Shown in pieces: positions 1 to 11,679 of a stretch of 64,000 bases of DNA. Source of the stretch: Austropuccinia psidii (taxonomy: Eukaryota > Basidiomycota > Pucciniomycetes > Pucciniales > Sphaerophragmiaceae); assembly GCA_023105745.1 (NCBI GenBank), contig JALGQZ010000002.1, positions 82,663,785 through 82,727,784 on the forward strand. The letters run 5' to 3'. Numbering within the stretch: position 1 is the stretch's first letter; every line of letters begins with the position of its first letter. The notes beneath the pieces were generated by a model. It was not told the origin of the DNA, did not search any database, and worked only from the letters and a program-made list of their open reading frames with translations. The position numbers and the translations under genes were made by a program.

Positions 1-624
1 AGTAAAGATCATAATCCAAAAAAAAAAGTTGGAAATGGATAATGATGAGTGATGGTTAGTAAAGATCATAATCCAAAAAAAAAAGTCGGAAATGGATAAT
101 GATGAGTGATGGTTAGTAAAGATCATAATCCAAAAAAAAAAGTTGGAAATGGATAATGATGAGTGATGGTTAGTAAAGATCATAATCCAAAAAAAAAAGT
201 TGGAAATGGATAATGATGAGTGATGGTTAGTAAAGATCATAATCCAAAAAAAAAAGTTGGAAATGGATAATGATGAGTGATGGTTAGTAAAGATCATAAT
301 CCAAAAAAAAAAGTTGGAAATGGATAATGATGAGTGATGGTTAGTAAAGATCATAATCCAAAAAAAAAAGTTGGAAATGGATAATGATGAGTGATGGTTA
401 GTAAAGATCATAATCCAAAAAAAAAAGTCGGAAATGGATAATGATGAGTGATGGTTAGTAAAGATCATAATCCAAAAAAAAAAGTTGGAAATGGATAATG
501 ATGGGTGATGGTTAGTAAAGATCATAATCCAAAAAAAAAAGTAGGAAATGGATAATGATGAGTGATGGTTAGTAAAGATCATAATCCAAAAAAAAAAGTC
601 GGAAATGGATAATGATGAGTGATG
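1..624. repeat. 57-bp minisatellite, 11 copies
   Basis: Copies begin at 1, 58, 115, 172, 229, 286, 343, 400, 457, 514 and 571, so the period is exactly 57 bp. The last copy is 54 bp long before the array dissolves into GATGAT-rich sequence. Each unit carries a run of ten A and the words AGTAAAGATCATAATCC and GGATAATGATGAGTGATGG. Copies differ at few places: after the A-run they read GTTGG, GTCGG (copies 2, 8, 11) or GTAGG (copy 10), and copy 9 has GGGTGATGG. The near-identity implies recent expansion or homogenisation. The array starts at base 1, so its true left end lies outside the window. Confidence 0.97.
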
Positions 625-1498
625 TATGATGATGATTATAAAAAAATAAAGAAATAATGATGGGTGGGTGAGTTGTGGATGATGATGGTGATGGGAGGTG
701 CAAAAAAATGATTAAAATATTTTAAAAGACCAAAAGGACATTACCTACAGAAAAATTTAAAAAAAATTAGCAAAAAAGGATTGTGATTGAACAAAAAGAA
801 TAGAAATTCACTTACCTGAATTTTGAAAAAAGTGAGTTTTTTTTTAAGAGGGAAGGGTGAAAAATAAAAATAGAATAAAAATAATTGAGAATTGACAAAT
901 CAAATTTAAAAAATTTGGTGATTTTTTTTAAGAGGGAGGAGTGAAAAGCAAAAATGAAAATTAAAATTTGAAATTCAAAAAAAAAAAATTTAAAAAAAGT
1001 TTTTTTTTTTTAATTGGGAGGGGTGAACAGTAAAAAAAAAAAAAAAAATTAAATGAAATTAAAGGAAAAAATCAACTTTAAAAAGCAAATTAAAAATCAA
1101 AAATCAACTGAACAAGGGACTTTGCCCATTTAAAAGTTGAAACCCTTCAAAATATAAAATAACCATTAAATTTAAAAAAATATATAGAAAAAGATGAAAA
1201 AATTTCCCAACAAACCATAAAATGACATTTTCATAAAAAAGGAAAAAAACTGTCATCTAATTTGATTTTTGAACAGACTTCATATAAATGCTCAATGCAA
1301 AACTTGCCCAAATTTGCAAATCTGCCGCAAATTGCAAATAAATGTCATATGCACTTGGAATGGCAAGTTGGTGCGTCAATTATGCATAAAAATTGAAATT
1401 TCCCTTTGGTAATAAAGTGGAGTTAGATTTCATGACATAAGATCAATAATTAAACAAGCACCATATATAAATTGATCACATTACACATATGTAATAAG
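625..1498. repeat. A/T-tract low-complexity region with a degenerate 82-84-bp repeat
   Basis: No gene is visible here. The plus strand is rich in long A and T runs. Three degenerate units, each with a purine block of the form AAGAGGGAGGRGTGAA followed by an A-rich tract, start near 846, 930 and 1012. This makes a decayed tandem repeat of about 83 bp. From about 1140 to 1498 the sequence is less simple but still holds no recognisable feature apart from the 3' flank of the minus-strand gene. Confidence 0.6.
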
Positions 1499-2523
1499 TT
1501 ATTTTTTATTGACTAATGCCAGAATGCGTTCCAGCTCCCCGATTGGCCTGCTTGATGACAATGCCGCTATAGTGAGATCCATCTGGCATTGCTTTTCCTT
1601 CAATTCCAATTCACGATTCCACTTTTCTTTTTCAAATTCATGTTTCTTTGCATTTTGCTTCTCGTCAAACTCCATTTGTTTTTGTAGCTTGACTTCTTCA
1701 AACCGTTGTTTTTCCATGTTGCACACTTTCTCTTCATTCCACCTCTCCCTGTCCCACTCCAAACGTGCATGATCACTTATTTCACGGGCTAATAAGCATG
1801 AATTTTGTCAGTAGGATTCTTAATAGTATCCATAATTGCAAGTCATACCTTTGTTCCGTGATTCAAGTATATTTGCATAAGTAGGTGCAAACATATCCAG
1901 CGACCTTTTCCTAGAACCACTCTTGTCATTCAAGTTGGGTGTCATGGCTTGATTACGCTTTTGTGCTGAATGCATTATGGATTTACTTTGCTGATCAAAG
2001 GAGGAATAATCAATATTGGTGTGAATAAATATGACTCTTAAATGTACTTACCAAATCATCTTGAAGGTTTTCCACTGGAACCAAGTTATCCTCATTATGA
2101 AGCAAACGATCCAGATTGTGAGGTGAATCCAAGTTATTATTCTCCTTTGAAAAGAAAATGGGCTTTAATTATCTGAGGTATAAAAAGGAAGAGACCATAG
2201 CGTACCTTATCAAGCAAAACATCATCATCATCACCATTGAGACTGTCTTTTTCTTGCGAATCATAGCTTGCAATGGGAGTGACATTGGGCTTGTGGCCAA
2301 AGAGCACATCCATTTCTGCATAGCAAGGACACATACTTTCCAGCTTTTCACTCATGGATTTTATTCCTTTACTCTCATCTTCTTCCGTTATTCCAGCCCC
2401 AGTTAAGTTTTCGAATTTTTTGGCTGCCATATATTTCTTTTTATATGTTCGCCATCGATCTCGGATGCTGCTTGAACTAAGGTTTAGGCGATTTCGTGAT
2501 TTTTTGTTGACCTCAATGGCCAT
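1499..2523 (-). CDS. Myb/SANT-like DNA-binding protein, four exons
   Basis: A spliced reading frame can be followed through four exons: 2523-2206, 2144-2052, 1990-1849 and 1788-1499. The three GT-AG introns are 61, 61 and 60 bp long (donors GTACGC, GTAAGT, GTATGA; acceptors AAAG, ATCAG, TTAG), with phases 0, 0 and 1. The joined frame gives 280 residues with no stop. The first about 75 residues include the basic helix RDRWRTYKKKY, followed by GAGITEEDE and MCPCYAEMDVLFGHKPN. This resembles the Myb/SANT-like proteins that are very common in rust genomes and often accompany PIF/Harbinger transposons. The last about 90 residues form a charged coiled coil (EWDRERWNEEK onwards) ending GELERILALVNKK. 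The Met at 2523 is the first in this frame, but homology may begin upstream. The role as a DNA-binding transposon accessory or domesticated factor is inference. Confidence 0.72.
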
Positions 2524-2713
2524 AAGCTGAAACCCATGCTGCTTTGAGGAAGGAGGTCTTCCAATAGTTGTTGAACCGCTAGTACCAAAACATGACTGAA
2601 AGCCAATTAATTATTGTTAAATAATCTGTACGTATTAAGTGACCTGATGGATGAGGCAGGCCAGAGGTGATCTTCATGTCTGTCTTGATTTGTCTTGCTT
2701 TGGATCGAGGCAT
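2524..2713 (-). pseudogene. Out-of-frame N-terminal part of the Myb/SANT-like gene
   Basis: Upstream of Met 2523 the gene frame stays open back to the codons S-C-F-G at 2595, reading through GSTTIGRPPSSKQHGFQL. A second open segment starts at an ATG at 2713-2711 (MPRSKARQIKTD) and runs to INWL near 2600, but it is offset by one base from the downstream frame. The two look like halves of one N terminus, with a small indel or a sequencing error near 2596-2602. A TTTCAG acceptor sits at 2601-2596, but the only nearby donors (GTCACT at 2643, GTACAG further in) leave phase 1 and do not restore the frame. I therefore favour a frameshift over an intron. Confidence 0.45.
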
Positions 2714-2840
2714 TATTATATGGATGATGAAGTATAAATGGACTATCAGCTGTTTGGTCAGATTGTCCAAAATGGAGTTCAGAAGAACATGTTGTACAGG
2801 TATGAATTGTGAGTACTCATTTGGGTTAGGTTTCAAGCTG

Positions 2841-2972
2841 AAATCCCAGATGCATGGGATTTGGTCAAAATACCATGGGATTTATACATAAAAAACCTGG
2901 GATTTAGTGTTGGGATTTGGGTTCCAAATCCCATGTTATTTTAAGGCGGGATTTGGTGACTTTGACACCCCC
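2841..2972. repeat. Clustered GGGATTT/AAATCCC words, possible subterminal repeats of a DNA transposon
   Basis: The octamer TGGGATTT occurs at 2855, 2876, 2898 and 2911. Its complement AAATCCCA occurs at 2841 and 2926, and CGGGATTT at 2947. The cluster ends at 2972 with GACACCCCC and is followed at once by TAATAATAATAAT. Read on the minus strand the end is GGGGGTGTCAAAGTCACC preceded by TTA. PIF/Harbinger elements have G-rich inverted termini, three-base TWA target duplications and a Myb-like gene, so this could be the right end of such an element carrying the neighbouring gene. I do not see a matching left terminus or a transposase in the window. Confidence 0.4.
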
Positions 2973-5900
2973 TAATAATAATAATTTTCTTTTGATGATT
3001 AAGTTTTTGGAATTTATTTTGAATAGTTTTCCTTCAATGTTGGCATTGAAATTTTTGGTTTTTTTGTGAATTTTTTCAAGATTAAAGGAAATTCATATAA
3101 GAATTTTATTTTTTGAATTGCATTGATTTAGTTTCTTTAATATTTTTCTTTCCATAAAGTTAGTTTTCTCTAAACATATCGTTTCTGATATTTGAGATTC
3201 TAGAATTTTTCTTCAATGAAATTGATAAATGCAATGATACGCTTGATTTTTTTCAGTGAGTTTGATTTATCATCATATGAAAAGAGAAATAGCACCTCTT
3301 TACTGTTCTATTTCAGAGGGTTATGAAATTAGTTAAAAATGGTGGCATGTAGATAATGTAATTATTGGTTTTAAGTAGAAATGATATATCAAAAGTCAAG
3401 AGTGTCATTTCCAGTGAACAAAACTCAAAAAATCCTTATTAATTTTTGGAACATAAGAAAAAAAAGTTTTTTATAGAATTTAATATAAAATAAAATAAAA
3501 ATCAAGCTTAAAATAAAACTAAAAGAAAAAAATGAAAATTCTACTCCCAACTCAATCATAAACAGGGCCTAAATCAGATTTTGAGCTCAAATATAAGTAA
3601 AATTAATTTTTTTGGAACGACTAATGAATAAATAAAGCTTAATGGTAAGTTAACATAAGGAAATAGTGAATAAATGTAAGAAAATTTCTATATTTACCAA
3701 ATGTTGAATTGTTTTTCCAATTTGAGGTTAAAATCTGTAATTTTTCCTATATTTCCTTTAAAAGGAAGTTCCAAGAGAAACCTTCTAAGGAATTTTTCCC
3801 CAAAAAAACGTTTTGTGGCCCATTTTAGTATATTGATGTTTTCTCGTCACCTTTTTTTAAACAAGGGGTGACTTTTAGTATCTAAGTTGAAATAGTTTCT
3901 TAAGGATAAAAGTTCTGAAATGATTTGTTTCATTTCTAAGAATTTATTATAATTATGATTAAAAAGTTCCCATTCATCCAAATAAAATAAAACAAATTTC
4001 AAGAATATCTTGAAGAATTTTAATGGGTAAAAGTTATGGAACCACAACAGGATTTTTTTCTATACAGCCCCAAAGTAATGACCAAATAACATTTTTTAAG
4101 GCATTTTAAATAATTTGATATTCCTTTTTTCTTTTTGAACTAATTTTTTTACCTATTGATTGATTTCATTACCTTGTGGAGCTCTTATTTCCAAAAAGGG
4201 GCAAATGATCAAGCTTAGCAATTGTGAGCCAAAGATTTAATTAAAGTTTCATGGAGACAGAAGTTGATTCAGGATTTATATACTACCATAAAAGTTCAAA
4301 AATAATATTGAATGGGCTTTTATAAGCAAAACAACATTGAGTGAGAACTATATGCAAGAGTTTATGAGAAAATTTATAAGGAAGAGTAATCAGATTCAAC
4401 ATGCAAAAGAGTTTTTTGATCTTTTTTAGGTTTAATAAAGGCCTTTTACATATGAGAAAATATTTTCTAGTGGTAGCTATTAGCCCACCCCAGAGCTAGT
4501 GGTAAGTTATGAACCTCAAAATGAGGAATGACATTTGGGAGGGGAAATTTCTTTGAGATAATAACATCCAAGGGGATAAATGTAGGAATATTATTTAATA
4601 AAACAAAATGGGATATTCTCATTTTGAGGAGAGAAAAAAGGGAAATAGTTGAATTGTTGAATGGATAAATTAAAAATACTGGTCTTTAATATTTAGCAAA
4701 TATTTTATCACCCATGTCAGGAGTGGATATTCACATTCTCTCAAGGGTTTTGGAAGAAATCTTCACACCATTCACAAATCTCCAAATGCTTTAGACTTTA
4801 AAGGAAAAAAATCATCAATTGAGTCATAATGAAGTTTTTTCGACTTCCTTCATAGATATACCACCTGAGGTCTTCCCATCTGTCTTCAGAATTGTAAATG
4901 AAATTGAATAAATTTCTTTAACCACAATTTCCAGAAACTTAGACATTGAGGACTTTAAAACTATACTTCAAAATGAATCATGAAGAGTTTTTGAATAAGC
5001 CATCTCCAAGCTTAAGCGTTTGAACCAATTATCAAAATTATGTATAGAAAGTTAACTTAAAGGAAACTTAAAAAACTCATAGCCTGGGGTAAAATTCCTT
5101 TCAAAATTTTCAAATTTTAAGTCAATTGAATCAAGATATTCCAGAATGATGGCAGTTATGTATGGCATAATTGTAGTGGTCCCTGTAATGACCAATCTTT
5201 CTGAACTTGTGGTTTGGTAATAGTTCTTTCTGGGGTGGGTTACGTTTTGAAAGAATTAAGGTGAATTATTTGAATTTTCTGAGGGATATTAATCAAAAAT
5301 AATTTACTTATGAGGTAGAATAATCAGAATATTGGACTCATGAGGTCTGGGGGTCTTCCTCTTTCTTTTGAAAAAGTCTAAATGATTCCAAGTTATTATG
5401 GATCCCTTTTGTTTACATTTCTTCTTCTCAATTGTTCTTTTTGTTTTTGAACCACAAGTGATCTTCATAATATTCACTTCCTTATCTTAAAGAGGTTGAG
5501 TGTTGGTAGGCCATCTTACCAGTCAAAATATCTCAATAATGATGAATATTTTGTGTAATTTTATCTATAGGTATTTCAAAAATTTCTTCCCAAATGAGGT
5601 AGAAAGTTCTCTTTTAACAAATTTTATTTCAATATCAAACTGAGCTAATCACTTCTATATCCTCCTATAGCTTAAAAATGAATTTTCAGAAGAAAATGAC
5701 TGAAATAAATATTCAATACTCACAGATAACATTGTGCGCTATTGGGGGTTAAAGCCTTCCACCACAGTGCTTTGGAAGGATGAAAATTCCCTTTGTGTAA
5801 ATTGTTTTTAATTTATCAAGTGAGGCTTAAATTGTTTGTGGGTGAATGTATCTTTGGTCAAACTCGGGTCTGGTGATGTTTAAATGATACTTGGAATTTT

Positions 5901-7391
5901 AAGGCTAGAAATCTCTCTATTCGAAATAAAGCTTTGAGGGGTAATTTTTCAAACGGAAATTCTTTTGTTTTCATATTAAGTTGATACTCTCAATTTATTT
6001 CTTTTTTAATTCCAATAAAACAGCTCTTACGTTTTCCAGTAGTGTACAGTTTGATTTTCAGATCTATATTTTAACCATGGCACACGATTCATTAACTCTT
6101 GAAGCTGTGGAGGTACAGAGATGAATTTGGTCCAAGTATTCAATTTTCTCAATATTTTCGGCTAATTTTTTCATTTTAATCCAATTATTTCTTGATAACT
6201 TCTCATCATGATAGTATGTAACCTGAGAATTAAACCAGATTATCTTTCAAAAATAAAGGGATCGAATAAAGAATAATTTAATTTATTCCAAAATTGGCCA
6301 GAGAAATAATTCTTAATCAAGGTGGATTAATAATTTTTCATTTGTAAAGCTTGAATAATAACTCTTCATTTGAAAAAGACTTTCTCAATGCACTTTGTTG
6401 GTGATAGATATCTAAGAGCTAGAATAACAGGAATGAAGTAATTTTTTTGTCTTTAATGAATTGATTGAATAGAGTTTCTCACATCCCAGAAATAAAGATT
6501 TTCAGTATCGTCTGTTATGAAGAAGCAGGCACCATATGAACTTTTGTGGGAGGAAACTTGCAATTCTGAGAGATATGCTCAAAATCTGAAGAAACTACAA
6601 AAAAATTGATATAAAAAATATTTATCATTTTGAAAAAATTCCAAAGTCCACTGTTTTAACCTTCCAGAAAAGGAGAGAAGGTTTAACTATGATATTTTCA
6701 ACAAAAACCACACTTGAAAGGTGAGGGAAGACCTATACTAACTTAAGTATTAAGAATATGTTTATTCCAGGTGAGAAATAAAATATAATTCAGTATAAAT
6801 AATACTTATGAATTAACTGAGGAGAAAGTCCTCAGAGGGAGAAAAAGGGGCTGATTTATGTGAGAAGCCACCAGGCCTGGTCCAAGGAGAAACGTGGTCT
6901 AGCGGATTTATTCATTTGAATAGTACAGATCCTGTGGGGATGCACAGGTCCTGTACAGGAGGTTTATGGAGATTGGCTGCTCTTACAGCTCCTGATTGAT
7001 AAATCCAGCCTGTATGAGTCAGAACAGACTTTCTTTGGTGAATGAAAACTGTACTGAGTGTTTTAAATGACTAATTCTAAAGCTGGATACTCATACACAC
7101 AGTTTATTTTCTTGGTGTGTTTAAGTGAGGTTAAGGTTGAATACTCTTTATCTCTGTAAGTGGTTGTGACATTATTGTAGCCAAAAAAGAGCTATCATAA
7201 ACCACTTTCCTTTTAATTGATGATTTTGGAAAACAATAACACCCTTTAAATGCTACAAAACCTGGAAAATAGTCTTTTTTATGTAAAAAAACTGTTTTGA
7301 AATATAAGTTTATATTTTCGAGCCAGATTAGGGATCAGCTATTCATAAAAATAACCCTTCAAAAGATAAAAGAAATCTTGGACATTTTATC
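2973..7391. other. AT-rich interval without recognisable genes
   Basis: Open frames here are short and I recognise no protein motif on either strand. Base composition is uneven (T-rich on the plus strand around 4900-6500), as in old transposon debris elsewhere in the window, but I could not assign it to any of the element families. The segment 6830-7140 is less AT-rich and contains a direct repeat of CCTGTACAGG-like words near 6930-6960. Nothing further can be supported. Confidence 0.5.
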
Positions 7392-8312
7392 ATGAAAGAA
7401 GCAACTACAGTATTCCAAGATTCATTAATTGAGAAAAATGACATCGATTTGTCACAATCTGAAGCTGACACTACCATTTTTCCTTCAATTGAAGCTGAAA
7501 CCACCACAAGATTCCACAGTGGAAATACACAAAGTCAACCAGAAATATCACAACAGTTCTCTTCAACCTAAATATTATCACATATTCAAAGATCTTAATA
7601 AGTTTTTTATGAGCTCTTGGTGAAATTGAAGAGGTTTCTTGGTCATTCTAGCCCTTTGAATTTGTTTAATGGATGGAATATACTGAGGGAAAAGAAGAAT
7701 AAACTTTTTTCTGGCCTTAGAATGGAGAAGAGAAATCTCAATAAAATACAAAAATACCTCCAAACCAGCTTACAAATCCCTTCAGATAATTAGTGAAACC
7801 AATTCCATCATGAAATATCACAGCCACAGGGAAGAGAAAGGAAAAACCTTTAACAAACAAGAAATATGGAAAGGGCTTCAGGATTCTCAAAATTCAAAAA
7901 TATTTGTTTTAATATTTGTTTCAGATTTCCAGAGCCATGATAAAAATTGAAAAGAGGGCTTTTAAAAACATAAAACAAATTTTTACTTGAATTCCAGAAA
8001 TTTTGAATATACTAACATAGACAAACATAGTTTGGCCAAATAGATGAAACCCTCAAGTATTTTGAAAGTTTCTGATAAGAAATTAGTTACCATTTGAAAA
8101 AAGATAAAAAATTTCATAAAAATTAAAAAAAGTCAATTATTTCTGTTTTGGAAGATGATTACTGAAAGCTAACTATTGATGAAATTAGGGGGAAAACCTA
8201 ATTAAGCCATGAAAATTATCACAGAAGATATCAAAAATACACTAAAAGGTTTTATAATTCATTTTTTGAAGAAAATTAAAAGGAAATCGCCTTGAAAACA
8301 TTTCTCAATACT
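7392..8312 (+). pseudogene. Decayed gag 5' region of ancient gypsy element G0
   Basis: This is a fossil of a family D-like gag on the plus strand. The frame at 7429-7623 contains LKLTLPFFLQLKLKPPQDS followed by VEIHK. It aligns with LKLIIPFYLQKELTLPQKA and VDIYK in the family D element (frame b there). A shifted frame continues with KRFLGHSS and LFNGWN, matching RKFLGHPN and LLNGWH of D. Further on, KGLQDSQNSK and QSHDKN align with GLQNPKDST and GQNHDRI, which is frame a of the D gag. Stops and frameshifts are everywhere. The fragment is cut at 8312 by the solo LTR C1 and resumes at 10452. Confidence 0.75.
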
Positions 8313-10451
8313 TGTGAGCTTGTGAGATATGTATGAAATACCCAACAGGCCACAAATAGTTTTTTATACAGCTGATTTAGTCTTAAACAGACATATCAAG
8401 TGAAGTAAAAATAATAAAAATGATCAAAATTGAGCAGAATTATCAAGTGTATCAAAATAAAAAAAACAAAAAATAAGTATAAATTTATTTTTGATCAAAA
8501 AAGTTATAAATATTATATTATCTTTACATTCTACACCAAAAAGACCTTAGGGTAGACCCATAGGGTGTTATACCAAAAAATGGCCATTTCTTATGTTATT
8601 AGAATATTTAAGAATCTCACAGTAAAATTGCACCATTTAAACATTTTTTTAAAATTTTCAAGTTTAAGCTTAAATAAGCTTAAATTTAAAGCTGCATAAG
8701 GTTTATGCAAACTTACCAAATATTGGATTAAAATTTAGGTGTGGTTTATATTTACTGAATTGGCTAAGGAGTTAACATACAGGATGTAAATATTGTGTGG
8801 GCTCACTTTAAATTGATTTAAAACCATAGTATGGATTTAAATCAATAAAAGGGCAAAATACACACAGAAAGGTGGGACAAAGAAAAAAAGCAAAATAGAG
8901 CCAGGGTGCCCAATCTTTGGGATCTGCAAGGACTCGATTAAGGTTGTACACCTGTATTGGTGTATTTTAAACCTTATTTTACCTTTAAGCTTATAGTTTG
9001 ATTAAACATTAAAGTTTAAACTGGTTTATCCCCAATTTGAACAGCTATTACAAGCTTCCAAAGAGTAAATCACCATATGCAGGCCTATAATAAAGGCTTC
9101 AAGAATGTTCAAATCTTAAATAAGCTTAAACTTTGAAGTTATAAGTGTTAAAACCTTATAATCATCAGAAAACTAATTCTTACTGCATTTGCCTGAATTT
9201 TTTACACAGCTTACAATTTGATGTTTTCTCTTTTCACATTAGATCTTAAGTATGCTTTTCAAACAGTATCAGCTGTTAATTAGGCTTGAAGTTAATTTTT
9301 TTAATTATTCTTAAATAAAATTAAGATTTCTTCAAAAATTAATAAAAAATCCAGTTTGAGAGATTTTCAGTCAAAGCTTTGTTTTTAGGTTTTTCATTGG
9401 ATGAATTTTAATATAAAGGAAATTTTTTATATTTAACACTGAAATAATTAGCCCAAAGTAGGATTAAAGTCACTTGGAGTTAAGAATAACACTGATAGCA
9501 TAAAATTGGAATGAACAATAAGTTACCTTAAGTTAATAACCTTAAATTTAAGCATGGTTTCTCAGTTTTGAACCTAGATTTCCTCTTTTATCCATTCTAA
9601 ATAATGAGAAGTACTCTGCAGGCATAAAAAGGGCCATCACATCACTGTTTTTGTCCATAATCATCATTCAATCAAGCAAATTAGACATTTAAATAGGTAA
9701 AGTTTTATTAAATATAAAATCTTATTATTCAAATTAATTATTAAGTATCTTTCTCTTTATAAATTGTAAAATTGAAGAATTGGAATCATAGAGCTCAGAT
9801 TGGATTGTTGTAATCACCAACAATACATTTTATATTATAATATTGTTGCCTTAAATATCTTTTAAAATCCACAAATTTCTTTCAAAACTCTAAAAATATT
9901 ATTTTATCATATAAAGCTATCATATTTCTTTTAAATAATGGTTTTTTGGAATTCTATCAGATTATAAAAATTATTTAATACTATAACTGTTTTTTTTGAC
10001 TTATTGTATTAAATAAATATTATAAGTAAGTTTTCTGTAAACTTCTATATCTTTTTTATCTATTGTTAGTCTTTTTATATAGAATTTCTTTATAAGAGCT
10101 ATCTCTGAACAGTGTGTGTGATATTTCTTTTATAAATAATATTTTCATTATTTTTAAGTGAATTTTTTTTTCACATATAATTATCTCATCAAAAGCTTCT
10201 ATATTTCTTATTATTATAACTTTCAGTGACTATAATAACAATAAAATAATTATCATTTACTCTAATTATTAAGAATTCTGTATTATTAAGTTATTTTATA
10301 ATAGTTAAATAGTTTGTTTACATAGCTATTTTTAATAATTATATTAGTTTGTGCTTATAATATTTAATTATATTATGTTTTCTACTGAGGACGGTCATAG
10401 TACTCTTGATATTTGTTAATATTAACAAGATTTTCATAGAAAGACCTTAGA
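8313..10451 (+). mobile_element. Solo LTR, family C, copy C1 (2139 bp)
   Basis: The LTR begins TGTGAGCTTGTGAGATATG and ends near TTTCATAGAAAGACCTTAGA. Both ends match, in reverse complement, the copy at 57325-59473, and the 5' end matches the truncated copy ending at 52515. The flanking pentamers are ATACT (8308-8312) and ATACC (10452-10456), a 4-of-5 target-site duplication, so this is a solo LTR and not one end of an intact element. It contains a GGGTGCCC core at 8904-8911 within AGAGCCAGGGTGCCCAA, a block shared with other LTR families here. It is AT-rich towards the 3' end, with many TA-repeat hairpins between 9800 and 10400. Confidence 0.85.
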
Positions 10452-11679
10452 ATACCACACAAAAAGAGTTCTAAAATGCAAGATTAAATTCAGTCTACAT
10501 TTCCACCTGTAACACCAGAAAATAATGGATATAGAAAGAGGTTAAAATATAATAGGATAGTCAAAAAAACTCAAGTGATAAAGCTAGTCCAAGGTCTTAA
10601 ACATAAAAGAAGAAGAAGCTCAGAAAGGTTTAATATCAGTAATTCATTTTAAGTTGATCCAAATTATAATTAATCAGAAGTGAATTCCAACTCATCAGTA
10701 TCTGAGATATAAAATGAATAAGTAAAAAATTAATTTTCATTTCTTTTCATAATTTGACACCATAAATGTGTCAGTTTCTACTGAAGATAACCCCAAAATG
10801 TGATGAATGAGCTCACTGCAGTGCATAAATGGAATAGGAAAGTGTCATACTTGTAAGAGGTATTTGAATAATGAAGGGAGAATTCAAATTAACATACAGA
10901 TTTGTCACATCCAGCTTTAACACTTTGTCTGAAAAATTAGCTTATGAAGGTTATATTGAAGCTAGACATTCAAATGGAAACCAAATTTGGACTTGGTTGA
11001 AGTCCCAGATCATTAACAAAGGGGCTAATAATTATGGAAGGTTTAAAAAAGGAAAATCCTTTGAATATGGAGATTTTAATTCTAAATTAGACAGAGACTT
11101 ACTGTTTTCTTTACAGAAAAATAGACACTAATAGCACTTGACCCTGAAAGGTCAGAATTTATCATCCACAGAGTAAATATGAGGCAATTTGAAAGATATT
11201 TTTTTAGCTCTTTGATAAGAAGGACAGTCAAAAATTTCACAGTAGAATATAAGGAGATATTAGAATAAGTAACTACTAAAACCAGAAGTTAATGTAATAG
11301 TATGTATATTGAAACAAGATCTTCACTATCTCGGAAAGCATATGTGGATAAAAACTCCAACAAAAGTTGTTTTGATGTGAAGAAATTAATATTCCAAGAA
11401 ATTGTGAAAGCTCCATATTTATCTGGTAAATTTCCAAAGAGAGGGAAAGAAACTCAAATTAGAATTTATACAGAACCAGATGAAGACAAGTATGATTTCA
11501 CTGAAGAGAACTTAGATCACAACTCAAAATCACTTGATGGGACTTCTAAATTAATAAAAAAAAACAATTCTTCCTTTTACATAATGAAATCTTATTACAA
11601 TTCCTCATATTTGAGTAATATTAAGCTTAATTTACCAAAATTTCAATATTCACAACTTTTGAATACAAAAAACATGTAA
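10452..11679 (+). pseudogene. Decayed gag (capsid to nucleocapsid) of G0
   Basis: The open segment 10871-11131 encodes a capsid remnant. FKLTYRFVTSSFNTLSEK and IWTWLKSQIINKGANN align with FELPDRLVTARFKTFFTK of family D and with the WSWWKQEVIRKWAN motif of family B. The second segment, 11302-11679, runs on from the capsid C terminus: FPKRGKETQIRIYTEPDEDK aligns with the CPKKGKINEIDIEKEPDVEK stretch of D, and YIMKSYYNSSYLSNIKLNL with FDIMESYSHLPQLSNSQLDL. The zinc-knuckle cysteines are not recognisable. The region 10452-10870 is the more decayed coiled-coil part. Confidence 0.8.

Noticed and set aside
1..624. CRISPR-like array
   Set aside because: The repeats are head-to-tail with no variable spacers, and the sequence is eukaryotic. 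It is a minisatellite.
2579..2836. Intron between the MPRSK segment and the SCFG segment of the Myb/SANT-like gene
   Set aside because: The acceptor TTTCAG exists, but available donors would leave an intron of about 48 bp or less and the wrong phase, creating a stop. A frameshift explains it better.
4840..4920. Possible retrotransposon RT fragment in the T-rich interval 4000-6500
   Set aside because: Short peptides such as IDIPPEVFPSVF looked suggestive but did not extend into any known motif order on either strand.
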